NCBI GenBank assembly: GCA_963835705.1
Contig: CAWIGR010000022.1
Location: 230,150-294,149, forward strand
Source: JACVRW01 sp963835705
Lineage (GTDB): Bacteria > Actinomycetota > Thermoleophilia > Solirubrobacterales > Thermoleophilaceae
Length of the DNA: 64,000 nucleotides
Reading direction: 5' to 3'
Shown: one piece after another, positions 46,937 through 55,747 of the stretch
How positions within the stretch are numbered: the first letter of the stretch is position 1
Layout: each line of letters opens with the position of its first letter
Program-made: the position numbers and the translations under genes
Notes under the pieces: model-generated
What the model saw: only the letters and a program-made list of their open reading frames with translations
Databases searched by the model: none
Told to the model about the DNA's origin: nothing

Positions 46937-48460
46937 TTACCCCGCGCCGATCGACGTGACGGCGCCGGGCTGCACGCCGGCGTCCACCGGCGCCAGGTTC
47001 GGCACCGCGGGCGGCTCGGCCGGGGCCGGCGGCGCCGCCTCCGCGCCCCGAGCTTCGAGCGGCGCCTCGGGCGCCTGGGGCAGCTCGGCCTGGGGCACCT
47101 CGACGCTCGGCGGGGCCGCCGGCTCGGGCAGGCTCGGAGCGTCGCCGGAGGGCAGGGGCGGCGCGCCGCCGACCGGCCGCGGCACCTCCGGGAGCGTTGG
47201 GAGCGGGACGCCGTAGCCGGCGGCCGGACGGTCAGGGTCGCGGACGGCGCCGGGGACATCGGGGGCGTTCGCGCCGGCGGACGCGCCCGCACCGTCCAAC
47301 TCGGGCCGTGCATCTTCCGCGGGCCCGCCGGGCAGCGCCCCTCCGGGCGCCGGCCGGCCGGCCTCCCCGGTCCCACCACCCGGACGGCGGTGGCTGCGCG
47401 CGGCCGGGGAGCGGCCGGAGTCCCTTTCCGTCCCGGACTCGTTGGTGCGCTGCTGCTCGACCTCGGGCGCCCGCAGGGGCTCGCGCGGGCCGACGGGCTG
47501 GTCCCCGCCCAGCGTGATCGCTCCCGTGCCGGCGATGGCGGCAGCCGCCACGATCGCCACGGCCCGCTCGGCCACGACGGCGCCCACGTCGGCGCCGGCC
47601 GGCAGCAGGCCGGTCAGCGCGCCCGAGCCCTCGCCGCCGCCGGCGGCCCCGCTCGAGGCGGCGGCGCCGCGACGGGGCACCAGCGGCAGCGGCAGGAGCG
47701 CCGCGGCCCTGCGCCGCAGGCGGGAGAGCGGCGGAACGAGGCCGACCCCGAGCTCGCGCGCCCGGCGCCGGCAGACGTGGCAACGGCGCGCGTGGCGGGC
47801 CAGCCGGGCCACCTCACGCCGGTCGTGGAGCCCCTCAGCCATGCGCCCCATCACCGCGCGCATCGCGACGCAGCGGCGCCCCTCCGAGATGTCGGTGTAC
47901 TCGCTCTCGAGCCGCCGGCGGGCGCGGAACAGGGCGCTCTGCACTGACGACTCGGTGAGGTCGAGCCGCTCGGCGATCTGGCGGTACGAGAGGCCCTCGA
48001 GCTCGCGCAGCACGAGGATCCGGGTGTGGACTTCGGACAGCTCGTCGAAAGCCCCGCGCAGATGCTCGAAGCGCTCCTTGTCGGCCAGCGCCGAGTCCGG
48101 GCCGGCGGCGCCGGTCAGCCTGGCGCGGTCGGACGGGCGCAGCCCGCCGTGCTCCTCGACCGAGACCTCCTCGGCGCGGCTCGCCCGGCGCCAGTGGTCG
48201 ATCGTCGCGTTTCGGGCGATCTCGAAGATCCAGGGCTTGAAGGCGATCTCGGCGTCGGTCGCGCGCATGCGGCGCAGGGCCGCGAAGAAAGCGTCCTGGG
48301 CGAGGTCCTCCGCGCGTGCCGGGTCGCGCACCATCTTCCGCACATAGGCGGCGATGCGCGGCTGGTAGCGCCGGTACAGCTCCTCGAATGCAGTGTCGTC
48401 CCCGGCCCGGACCGCTTCCACGAGGTCGCGATCGGTGCCGCCTGAACGCGTGGCGATCAT
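46937..48460 (-). CDS. ECF sigma factor fused to a zinc-finger, transmembrane helix and Pro-rich extracytoplasmic tail
   Basis: 507 residues. Sigma region 2 (about 22-95, PARAEDLAQDAFFAALRRMR) and region 4 (about 130-190, GLSYRQIAERLDLTESSVQS) are intact. Then comes a zf-HC2/ZAS-type motif: Cys197, and H223-x3-C227-x2-C230 in RHARRCHVC. Next are a single transmembrane helix (about 299-317) and about 190 residues rich in Pro, Glu and Ala. The ZAS finger and membrane helix are normally in a separate anti-sigma factor, so one polypeptide seems to hold sigma, inhibitor-like and sensor parts. I start at MIATRSGG; longer starts lack family content. Confidence 0.85.
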   Translation of the reverse strand: MIATRSGGTDRDLVEAVRAGDDTAFEELYRRYQPRIAAYVRKMVRDPARAEDLAQDAFFAALRRMRATDAEIAFKPWIFEIARNATIDHWRRASRAEEVSVEEHGGLRPSDRARLTGAAGPDSALADKERFEHLRGAFDELSEVHTRILVLRELEGLSYRQIAERLDLTESSVQSALFRARRRLESEYTDISEGRRCVAMRAVMGRMAEGLHDRREVARLARHARRCHVCRRRARELGVGLVPPLSRLRRRAAALLPLPLVPRRGAAASSGAAGGGEGSGALTGLLPAGADVGAVVAERAVAIVAAAAIAGTGAITLGGDQPVGPREPLRAPEVEQQRTNESGTERDSGRSPAARSHRRPGGGTGEAGRPAPGGALPGGPAEDARPELDGAGASAGANAPDVPGAVRDPDRPAAGYGVPLPTLPEVPRPVGGAPPLPSGDAPSLPEPAAPPSVEVPQAELPQAPEAPLEARGAEAAPPAPAEPPAVPNLAPVDAGVQPGAVTSIGAG

Positions 48461-48560
48461 CCTTGCTTCACCCCTGCCTAATCGATCCTTCCCGCACTGA
48501 GGTATGTACCCCAGATCACGAGGTCCGACACCGCTGCGGCGTGCAATCCTCTCGTCGCCC

Positions 48561-49319
48561 ATGGCGCGCCGGGACGAGATCGTGGCCTACCTCGACGAGC
48601 TGCTCGAGATCGACTCGTTCACCGACTACGGGCCCAACGGCCTTCAGGTGCCGGGCGCCGAGGAGGTGTCGCTGGTGGTTACCGGCGTCTCGGCGCAGCG
48701 TGACCTGTTCGAGCAGGCCGCCGAGGCGGGCGCCGAGCTCGTGCTCTGCCATCACGGGTTGTTCTGGGATTTCCATCCGCGCGCGCTCGGGCCGGCGATG
48801 AAGGAGCGGCTGAAGATCCTGTTCGACGCGGACATCTCGCTCGCGGCGTACCACCTGCCGCTCGACGCCCATCCCGAGGTGGGCAACAACGCCCTGATCT
48901 GCGCGATGCTCGGGCTCGAGCGGTCGGAGCCGCTGGCGGAGCACAAGGGCCGGTCGATCGGGTTCGTGGGGCGCTCGGCCGAGGGCATCCCGTTCGCCGA
49001 GCTGCGGCGCCGCTGCGCCGTGGCGTTCGGGCAGGAGCCGTTCGTGTGGGAGGCCGGGCCGGACACGGTCCACAGCGTCGGAGTCGTGTCGGGCGGCGCG
49101 CAGGGGAACTTCCACGAGGCGATCGCCCACGGCCTGGATGCGTTCCTCACAGGCGAGACCGCGGAGCATGTCATGGCCGACGCGCGCGAGAACGGCGTGC
49201 ACTTCATCGCGGGCGGCCACTACGCCACGGAGACGTTCGGAATCCGCCGCCTCGGCGACCTCGTTTCGGAGAGGTTCGGCGTGAAGCACGCCTTCGTGGA
49301 CATCCCGAACCCGATCTAG
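48561..49319 (+). CDS. Nif3-like dinuclear metal-centre protein (GTP cyclohydrolase I type 2 family)
   Basis: A 252-residue NIF3 protein starting MARRDEIVAYLDELLEIDSF. It has NGLQVPG, a metal-binding CHHGLFWDF, AYHLPLDAHPEVGNNAL, and the second site GHYATETFGIRRL. Members form hexamers with two metal ions. The function is not settled despite the GTP cyclohydrolase label. Divergent from the sigma-fusion gene over 100 nt, where GGTATGTACC forms a 10-bp dyad. Confidence 0.9.
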   Translation: MARRDEIVAYLDELLEIDSFTDYGPNGLQVPGAEEVSLVVTGVSAQRDLFEQAAEAGAELVLCHHGLFWDFHPRALGPAMKERLKILFDADISLAAYHLPLDAHPEVGNNALICAMLGLERSEPLAEHKGRSIGFVGRSAEGIPFAELRRRCAVAFGQEPFVWEAGPDTVHSVGVVSGGAQGNFHEAIAHGLDAFLTGETAEHVMADARENGVHFIAGGHYATETFGIRRLGDLVSERFGVKHAFVDIPNPI

Positions 49320-49406
49320 CGCAAGTTGCGGGAGAACGGCTTGCTTCCGCCCCGGCACCCGATACCCTCCAAGACAGGCTCACACTCGGACGAGGAGGAG
49401 TAGTAC

Positions 49407-49583
49407 ATGGCGATCCACCTGACGCCCACGGAGCTCGGTAGGGAGGCAGGAATGCACCGCCGCGAAGTCATCGCGAAGTGCATGGAGCTCGGGGTGCCGA
49501 TCTTCCAGGGAAGGATCGACAAGACCTTGTTTCTCAGCAGCGTCAAGGAGGCTGCGCAGAGGAAGGAACTCGCGAGGGCCTAG
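49407..49583 (+). CDS. 58-residue basic protein, possible helix-turn-helix
   Basis: A short gene with a very strong ribosome-binding site (GAGGAGGAG, 6 nt before the ATG). The product begins MAIHLTPTELGREAGMHRRE and continues VIAKCMELGVPIFQGRID, then KTLFLSSVKEAAQRK. The pattern of a first helix, a turn at GMHRR and a second helix with a single Cys looks like a MerR/excisionase-type minimal DNA-binding fold (LTPTELGREAG). It sits between Nif3 and the acyl-CoA synthetase. Assignment is by shape only. Confidence 0.6.
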   Translation: MAIHLTPTELGREAGMHRREVIAKCMELGVPIFQGRIDKTLFLSSVKEAAQRKELARA

Positions 49584-49637
49584 CTCGCCCGTCTCCCGTT
49601 AGAGTCCGCCTGCACCGCGGACTCGGAGGGAGACACG

Positions 49638-51458
49638 ATGGAAGCAGTAACGGCCGGCGCCACGGCCAAGGCGGCCGGCACCGGATCGAAGACGATCGCC
49701 GACCTGCTGCCGCTGGCAGTGGAGCGCCACGGCGACAACGCCGCGCAGCGCTTCAAGGTCGGCGACGAGTGGAAGGACGTCTCCTACGCCGCGCTGGGTG
49801 AGGCCGTCAAGGAGACGGCGCTCGGGCTGATCGACCTGGGCATCGAGCCGGGCGAGAAGATCTCGATCCTCGCCCACACCCGACCCGAGTGGACCGAGGC
49901 CTGCTTCGGCATCCTCACCGCCGGCGCGACGCTCGTCACGATCTACCAGACGAACTCCCCCGAGGAGTGCCAATACGTCCTGCACCACTCGGACTCCCGC
50001 GCGGTGTTCGTAGAGGACGGCGAGCAGCTCGCCAAGATCCAGGCGGTAGAGGACGACTGCCCCGAGCTGGAGCACGTGATCGTGATGGAGCCGGGCGACG
50101 CGGACCTGGGCGACGCCCTCACGCTCGACCAGCTGCGCGAGCGCGGGCGCGGCCGGGACGCCCAGGAATGGAAGGCCCGCTACGAGGCCGTCACGCCCGA
50201 CGACATGTGCCTCTACATCTACACGTCGGGCACCACCGGCCCGCCGAAGGGCTGCCTGCTGACGCACGCCAACTACCGCGCGATCACCGACGCGGTGGTC
50301 GAGCAGGCAGTGCTCGAGCCCGGCGACACGTCGTACCTCTTCCTCCCCCTGGCCCACGCCTTCGCGATCCTGATCCAGTTCGCGTCGTTCGAGCTGGGCG
50401 TCACGCTCGCCTACTGGTCGCGCGACCCCAAGATGATCATCGCGGACATCGCGCAGCTGAGCCCGAGCTTCTTCCCGTCCGTGCCGCGCATGTTCGAGAA
50501 GATCTACACGCTCGCCACGTCGAACATCGAGGACAAGGAGAGCCTCCGCAAGGCGGTCGAGGTCGGGGTGAAGGTGCGCATGATGCGCGAGGCCGGCGAG
50601 GATGTCCCGGAGCAGCTCCAGCAGGGCTTCGACCAGGCCGAGGAGAAGCTGTTCAAGAACGTGCGCGGCCTGTTCGGCCAGAACATGCGCGAGTGCGTCA
50701 CCGGCGCCGCCCCGATCGCGAAGGAGATCCTCGAGTTCTTCTTCGCCTGCGGAGTGCCGGTGATGGAGGGTTACGGCATGACCGAGACCTCCACCAGCGC
50801 GACGGTGAACCGGCCCGAGAACAACGACTTCCGCTTCGGCTCCGTGGGCAAGGCGCAGCCCGGCGTGGAGCTCCGGATCGGCGACGACGGCGAGGTGCTG
50901 ATCAAGGGCCCGAACATCTTCAAGGGCTACTACAAGAACGACGAGGCCACGGAGGCGGCGCTCCACGACGGCTGGCTGCACACCGGGGACCTGGGACGGC
51001 TCGACGAGGACGGCTTCCTCTACATCACCGGCCGGAAGAAGGACATCATCATCACGGCCGGCGGCAAGAACATCACGCCCGCCAACCTCGAGAACGGCCT
51101 GAAGCAGAACCGCTGGATCTCCCAGGCGGTGGTGGTCGGCGACCGCCGGCCCTACCTGGTGGCGCTGATCACGCTCGACCCGGAGGAGGCGTCCGCGCTC
51201 GCGCAGCAGCTGGAGCTCGAGGATGCCGACCTCCCGTCGCTCGCGAAGAACGAGAAGGTGCGCGCCGAGGTGCAGGCGGCGATCGACGAGGTGAACTCGC
51301 ACGTCGGCCCCGTCGAGCAGATCAAGCGCTTCGAGATCCTCGACCACGATCTCTCCCAGGAGACCGGCGAGTTGACCCCGACGCTGAAGGTCAAGCGCAA
51401 CGTCGTGCACGAGAAGTTCGCCGACGTAGTGGAGCGGATCTACGAGGCCGCCCGCTAA
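49638..51458 (+). CDS. long-chain fatty-acid-CoA ligase (FadD15-like)
   Basis: A 606-residue adenylate-forming enzyme. ATP loop YTSGTTGPPKGCLLTH (about residue 195), GYGMTETSTSATVN, and hinge GDLGRLDEDGFLYITGRKKD, followed by IIITAGGKNITPANLE. The long insertion before the adenylation core (SPSFFPSVPRMFEKIY, REAGEDVPEQLQQG) marks the long-chain acyl-CoA synthetase group. It activates fatty acids for beta-oxidation or lipid synthesis. The ribosome-binding site GGAGGGAGACACG is good. Confidence 0.93.
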   Translation: MEAVTAGATAKAAGTGSKTIADLLPLAVERHGDNAAQRFKVGDEWKDVSYAALGEAVKETALGLIDLGIEPGEKISILAHTRPEWTEACFGILTAGATLVTIYQTNSPEECQYVLHHSDSRAVFVEDGEQLAKIQAVEDDCPELEHVIVMEPGDADLGDALTLDQLRERGRGRDAQEWKARYEAVTPDDMCLYIYTSGTTGPPKGCLLTHANYRAITDAVVEQAVLEPGDTSYLFLPLAHAFAILIQFASFELGVTLAYWSRDPKMIIADIAQLSPSFFPSVPRMFEKIYTLATSNIEDKESLRKAVEVGVKVRMMREAGEDVPEQLQQGFDQAEEKLFKNVRGLFGQNMRECVTGAAPIAKEILEFFFACGVPVMEGYGMTETSTSATVNRPENNDFRFGSVGKAQPGVELRIGDDGEVLIKGPNIFKGYYKNDEATEAALHDGWLHTGDLGRLDEDGFLYITGRKKDIIITAGGKNITPANLENGLKQNRWISQAVVVGDRRPYLVALITLDPEEASALAQQLELEDADLPSLAKNEKVRAEVQAAIDEVNSHVGPVEQIKRFEILDHDLSQETGELTPTLKVKRNVVHEKFADVVERIYEAAR

Positions 51459-51514
51459 CGTCAGCGCCTGGCGCAAGCACTCGGCTCTGCCGAGTGCGCA
51501 GCGAGGATCTCAGC

Positions 51515-51988
51515 TTGGCCAGCAACGACCCCACGGATACGGGCGGACTTTTCATCGGGCGCCGTCCCGGCACGGCGCCCGTGCGCTACAAGGCGGCGGA
51601 GCCGTCGTCCGAGCGGCGACGGGCGGCCGACAACCTGCTCGCTCACGCGCTGCTCGCGGTCGAGGTGGTGCTGTGCCTGTCTCTGCTCGGGCCGCAGCCG
51701 CTGGCGTGGCTCTGGATCGGCTCGCAGGTCGACTATCTGACCGGCTACGTCACGGCCGGCATCGCAACGATCATGGTCGGCTGCCTCGCGTCGCTCATGC
51801 TGACGATGGCCGTGGCCAAGCGCGTCGACCACGCGTGGAAGCTGGTGCGCAGGGCGGCGGGGCACCACCAGGAGCGCGGCGCGCTCGAGCGCATCTTCGC
51901 CACCTGCGTCGCCATCGCCGTCGTGGTGTTCGCGATCTGGTTCCTGATCGTCGAGGGCCCCGGGCCGAGCCTGGCGCCGAGCGACTAA
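51515..51988 (+). CDS. three-helix membrane protein, unknown function
   Basis: 157 residues from a TTG with GAGGA 7 nt upstream; GTG at 51494 is an alternative. The cytoplasmic N-terminus (about 1-45, GLFIGRRPGTAPVRYKAAEP, basic) leads to three hydrophobic helices: LLAHALLAVEVVLCLSLLG, VTAGIATIMVGCLASLMLT and TCVAIAVVVFAIWFLIVEG. The GGLFIGRRPGT start is familiar from small actinobacterial membrane proteins, but the function is unknown. It ends 7 nt before the aminotransferase start, so they are probably co-transcribed. Confidence 0.75.
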   Translation: MASNDPTDTGGLFIGRRPGTAPVRYKAAEPSSERRRAADNLLAHALLAVEVVLCLSLLGPQPLAWLWIGSQVDYLTGYVTAGIATIMVGCLASLMLTMAVAKRVDHAWKLVRRAAGHHQERGALERIFATCVAIAVVVFAIWFLIVEGPGPSLAPSD

Positions 51989-51995
51989 TGGCACC

Positions 51996-53096
51996 GTGGG
52001 GTTTCGCGACTATTACCGCCAGTTCGACGACATCGACGAAGCACAGCTGAACCTCGAGCGCCGGGCGCGCCGGCAGGAGGAGAAGCGACAGGCGCTCGAG
52101 CGGGTGCCCGACGTGGACCTGTCCGGGACCGAGTGGCCGGAGCTGCCCCACTCCGAGGTAGTGAACGCGGCGATCGCCCGAGCCCGTGGACTCGTCAACC
52201 GTTACCCGGACCGTCACGCCGCGGGCGTGCGGCGGCTGCTGGCCGAGCGCCACGGCGTGGAGCCCGAGCAGATCGCCCTGGGCAACGGTGCCGCCGAGCT
52301 GCTCCAGTCCGCCGCGCTTTCGCTGCTCGGCCCGGGCTCCGAGCTGTTGACGCCGTGGCCGTCGTATCCGCTGTACCCGCTGTTGGCGGCGCACGCGGGC
52401 GCGCAGCCCGTGTTCGCGTCGAATGGGCTGGGGAGGGGGGAGGCCACCGACCGCACCCGGGTGCTGGTCATCTGCAACCCGAACGACCCGACGGGCGCGT
52501 ACCTGCCTTCGGGAGAGCTTCGCGCGCTCCTCGAGGAGCTGCCTTCGCACGTGCATGTGCTGCTCGACGAGGCGCTCGTCCACTTCCAGGACGCCGAGGA
52601 TGTGGACGCCTGCCTCCGGCTTGTCGACGACTTCCCGCGGCTGCTCGTGGTGCGCACGTTCTCGAAGATCTACGGCCTGTCCGGGCTGCGAGCGGGCTAC
52701 GCGGTGGGCTCGGATCCCGGGCTGCTGGCGGCCGTGGCGCCGGTGCTGGGGGTGAACGCGCTGACCCAGGCGGCGCTGGAGCACGCGCTGCGCACGGGCG
52801 ACCGCGAGATCGAGCGGCGGCGGAGCGCCGTCTCCCGCGAGCGAGCCCGGCTCACCGAGGGCCTGCGCGCACAGGGCGCCGACGTGACCGACTCCCAGGC
52901 CAACTTCGTCTGGCTGCGGGCGCCGGGGATGAGCGGCGACGCGCTGGCGGTGGCGCTGCGCCGGCAGGGCGTGATCGTGGCCCCCGGCGGGCCGCTGGGG
53001 GCGGACGACCACGTGCGGGTGGGGGTGCTGAACGAGGCGGCCACCACGCGGGTTCTTCGGGCCTATGAGAACGCGGTGAGTGCTACAGACGTGTAA
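51996..53096 (+). CDS. PLP-dependent aminotransferase, histidinol-phosphate aminotransferase-like
   Basis: A 366-residue class I/II aminotransferase from GTG. Substrate and cofactor blocks: NGAAELLQSAALSLLG, NPNDPTGAYLPS, LLDEALVHF and Schiff-base Lys in RTFSKIYGLSGLRAGYA; the terminal Arg is in VRVGVL. The N-terminal extension (EAQLNLERRARRQEEKRQAL) is charged and unusual for HisC. It may act on histidinol phosphate, but the window has no his genes, so another phosphate-bearing or aromatic substrate is possible (CobD-like is the other alternative). Confidence 0.85.
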   Translation: MGFRDYYRQFDDIDEAQLNLERRARRQEEKRQALERVPDVDLSGTEWPELPHSEVVNAAIARARGLVNRYPDRHAAGVRRLLAERHGVEPEQIALGNGAAELLQSAALSLLGPGSELLTPWPSYPLYPLLAAHAGAQPVFASNGLGRGEATDRTRVLVICNPNDPTGAYLPSGELRALLEELPSHVHVLLDEALVHFQDAEDVDACLRLVDDFPRLLVVRTFSKIYGLSGLRAGYAVGSDPGLLAAVAPVLGVNALTQAALEHALRTGDREIERRRSAVSRERARLTEGLRAQGADVTDSQANFVWLRAPGMSGDALAVALRRQGVIVAPGGPLGADDHVRVGVLNEAATTRVLRAYENAVSATDV

Positions 53097-53100
53097 ACGA

Positions 53101-53175
53101 CGAGCGACCAAACGGTCGCTCGCTCAGGGGGTGGGTAATCCCAATGCTCGTATGCGGTACTGGAACTACCCACCC
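53101..53175. terminator. double-hairpin terminator between convergent aminotransferase and patatin genes
   Basis: CGAGCGACC (53101-53109) pairs with GGTCGCTCG (53114-53122) around an AAAC loop: 9 bp, perfect. Next, GGGTGGGTA (53129-53137) pairs with TACCCACCC (53167-53175). It lies right between the two stop codons and fits a bidirectional terminator. Confidence 0.65.
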
Positions 53176-53176
53176 T

Positions 53177-54445
53177 CTAGGCCTCCTCCGACTGCCGCAG
53201 CAGGCCCGCCGTAGTCTGCTCGAGGATGCGCCGCCAGGCCGCCGTCTTCTCGCGGCCCTTTGCGGCCTTGCGCAGCACCTTGCGCACGCGCGTCGCCTCG
53301 ATCTCGATGCCGTGCTTGGCCGCGATCGCCTTGATCTCGTCGTACTCGGAGGCGAGCTTGAGCGTCACCGACTCGAAGCCGTGCCGGGCGATCTCCACCC
53401 GGCGGGTGAAGTTGAGGATGTTCGTCTCGAACATCAGCTCGTCGTTCGGGTCGGGCTCGATCAGGATGATGTCGACGCCCGGGTAGCGCTCCTTCCACTG
53501 CTTCACCGCCTCGTGCAGGCGCTGGTGGGCGAGCAGCTTGAAGGCCTGGTATCCGATCTGGGGGAAGCCCATATCGCGCACCCGCCGCACGCGGCTCCCG
53601 AGCATCGTCGGGATCACCTTCTGGAAGTCGTTCACGTACGGCACCAGCGGGTTCACCACGATCACGAACTCGGCGCCCGCCTCCACCGCCACGTCCACGT
53701 TGGTGGTCGAGCGCAGCCCGCCGTCCACCAGGTGCCGGCCCTTGATCTCGACCGGCTTGTAGACCATCGGCAGCGCCGTGGAGGCCGCCACGGCGAGGGA
53801 GATCGGCACGTCGTCCCACTCCTCGCCGCCGAGCACGATGCGCTCACAGGTGTCGAGGTCGGTCGTGGGCAGGTAGAGCTCGTTCTCGAGCAGCCGGAAG
53901 TCGTTCACGCGGTCCGGGTCGGACAGCACCGCCTCCAGGTAGCGCTGCATCCCACCGCCGTCGTAGAGCCCCGACGGCAGCGCCTCGGCCAGCCCGACGG
54001 CGACGTCGATCAGCGACGCCGAGCGGAGATGGCTGAGGAAGTTCCGCGTGAGGCCCAGCAGGCGCAGCGGCAACAGGGCGGCGCTCTGCGCGAACTCCCG
54101 GGCGTTCGGCCGCATCAGGGTGCCCCGGTCCACGTCCCTGAAGGGGGTCGGCACCTGCTGGTTGACCACCCGCATCATCTCCTCGGGGGTCACGCCGTTG
54201 GCGGCCAGGGCAGCGACGAAGGAGCCGGCGCTCGTGCCGACGTAGACGTCGAACTGGTTCACCGTGCGGTTGACCGCGAGCAGGTCGAGCGCCCGGAGCG
54301 CGCCGATCTCGTAGACGCCTCCGGTGAACCCGCCGCCGCCGAGGACCAGGGCGGTGCGCGAGCGCCGGGTTCGGCGCCGGCGCGGCTTTCCCTTGGTCCC
54401 CGTCGTCTTCTTCGCCGGCTTCTGAAGCTTGACGACCTCGCCCAT
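53177..54445 (-). CDS. patatin-like phospholipase
   Basis: A 422-residue serine hydrolase. The oxyanion loop is GGGGFTGGVYEIGAL, the nucleophile Ser lies in VGTSAGSFVAAL (GxSxG), and the catalytic Asp in DGGLRSTTNV (DGG). A Lys/Arg-rich N-terminus (KKTTGTKGKPRRRRTRRSRT) precedes the domain and could bind membranes or nucleic acid. The C-terminal half (about 250-420) is a helical region with ILNFTRRVEIARHGFESV. It would release fatty acids from lipids. I start at MGEVVKLQ; earlier in-frame codons are low-complexity. Confidence 0.88.
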   Translation of the reverse strand: MGEVVKLQKPAKKTTGTKGKPRRRRTRRSRTALVLGGGGFTGGVYEIGALRALDLLAVNRTVNQFDVYVGTSAGSFVAALAANGVTPEEMMRVVNQQVPTPFRDVDRGTLMRPNAREFAQSAALLPLRLLGLTRNFLSHLRSASLIDVAVGLAEALPSGLYDGGGMQRYLEAVLSDPDRVNDFRLLENELYLPTTDLDTCERIVLGGEEWDDVPISLAVAASTALPMVYKPVEIKGRHLVDGGLRSTTNVDVAVEAGAEFVIVVNPLVPYVNDFQKVIPTMLGSRVRRVRDMGFPQIGYQAFKLLAHQRLHEAVKQWKERYPGVDIILIEPDPNDELMFETNILNFTRRVEIARHGFESVTLKLASEYDEIKAIAAKHGIEIEATRVRKVLRKAAKGREKTAAWRRILEQTTAGLLRQSEEA

Positions 54446-54515
54446 CCGCCGTCGAGTATGTCGAACGGCCGTGAGAACCGCTCCACTCGGCCGGGTGGCG
54501 TGTTCAACCTTGCGG

Positions 54516-55742
54516 ATGCGGCGCGCCCTTCTCACCCTGCTCGCGCTGACCGCCCTCGTGCCCGTCGAGGCGGCCCAGGCGGACCTGAAAAGCGCCCTGA
54601 CCGCCCAGATGCGCCAGGCGGGCAGCCACTCCGGGGCCTACGTCAGGAACCTGAGCACCGGGGAACAGGTGTTCGCCTGGCGAGCCGGCGTGCCGCGCGT
54701 GCTCGCCTCGAACGCCAAGCTCTTCACCTCTGCGGCGGCCCTGGCCCGCTTCGGCACCGAGGGCACCCTCGGCACGGTCGTGCTGGGCGACGGCCAGCTG
54801 GACCTCGAGGGCGTCTGGCGCGGGAACCTCTACCTGCGCGGCGGCGGGGACCCCACCTTCGGCTCTCGCAGCTTCACGAACAAGGCCTACGGCGACGGCG
54901 CCACGGTGGATGAGCTCGCCGCGCTGGTGGACGCGGCCGGCGTGCAGCGCGTGACCGGGCGCGTGTACGGCGACGAGTCGCTCCACGACTCGCTCCGGGG
55001 CGGCCCCTATTCCGCCTTCGGGGTGTCGATCTGGGTCGGCCCGCTCTCCGCCCTGTCCTTCAACCGCGGCCTGGCGACCGAGGGCGGCCGGGGCTATCAG
55101 CCCAGTCCGCCCGCCTTCGCGGCCGCCCGGCTCGACGCCGCGCTCGAGGCGCGCGGCATCCGCGTGCGCCTGAAGCCGCGCGCCGGCGCGGCCCCGGCCA
55201 CCACCACCGAGCTCGCCAGCGTCGAGTCGCCGCCGATGCAGACGCTCGTGCGGCTGATGAACAAGCCGTCCGACAACTTCTTCGCGGAGGTCCTGCTCAA
55301 GGACCTGGCGATGCAGGCCAAGGGCCTGGGCACCACGACGGCCGGCGCCCGGCTGGCGGCCGGCTTCGCGCGCCGGCTGGGTGCCCGGGCCCGGCTGGCG
55401 GACGGCTCCGGCCTTTCGCGCGGCAACCGCGCCTCGCCCTACCGAGTGGTGCGCCTGCTGGCCGCGATGGCCGGCCGCCCCGAGTACGACGCCTTCGTCG
55501 ACTCGCTTCCGATCGCGGGCCAGGACGGCACGCTCAAGACCCGGATGCGCCGCTCCCCCGCCCGCTGGCGCTGCCGCGGCAAGACCGGCACGCTCTCGAA
55601 CGTGAGCGCGCTGTCCGGCTACTGCGAGGTCCTGAACGGCGACACCTACGCCTACTCGATCCTGATGAACGGCGTCTACCCGAGCGGCGCACGCGTGCTG
55701 CAGGACCGGATGCTCCAGGCGATCGCCCGCGGCGACGAGTAG
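54516..55742 (+). CDS. dacB: D-alanyl-D-alanine carboxypeptidase/endopeptidase (PBP4/DacB family)
   Basis: A 408-residue secreted penicillin-binding protein of class C. Signal peptide MRRALLTLLALTALVPVEAA. The three active-site motifs are present: SxxK in ASNAKLFTSA, SxN in PSDNFFAEVL, and KTG in CRGKTGTLSNVS. The extra domain typical of PBP4 lies between the first two. It trims peptidoglycan peptides outside the cell. It is divergent from the patatin gene with overlapping upstream frames, so the start at 54516 is the most likely. It ends 5 nt before the ligA stop. Confidence 0.9.
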   Translation: MRRALLTLLALTALVPVEAAQADLKSALTAQMRQAGSHSGAYVRNLSTGEQVFAWRAGVPRVLASNAKLFTSAAALARFGTEGTLGTVVLGDGQLDLEGVWRGNLYLRGGGDPTFGSRSFTNKAYGDGATVDELAALVDAAGVQRVTGRVYGDESLHDSLRGGPYSAFGVSIWVGPLSALSFNRGLATEGGRGYQPSPPAFAAARLDAALEARGIRVRLKPRAGAAPATTTELASVESPPMQTLVRLMNKPSDNFFAEVLLKDLAMQAKGLGTTTAGARLAAGFARRLGARARLADGSGLSRGNRASPYRVVRLLAAMAGRPEYDAFVDSLPIAGQDGTLKTRMRRSPARWRCRGKTGTLSNVSALSGYCEVLNGDTYAYSILMNGVYPSGARVLQDRMLQAIARGDE

Positions 55743-55747
55743 CTCGA

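Noticed and set aside
49889..51514. Long plus-frame upstream of the three-helix membrane protein
   Set aside because: It is an alternative frame of the acyl-CoA synthetase; only the part after 51515 has protein-like text.
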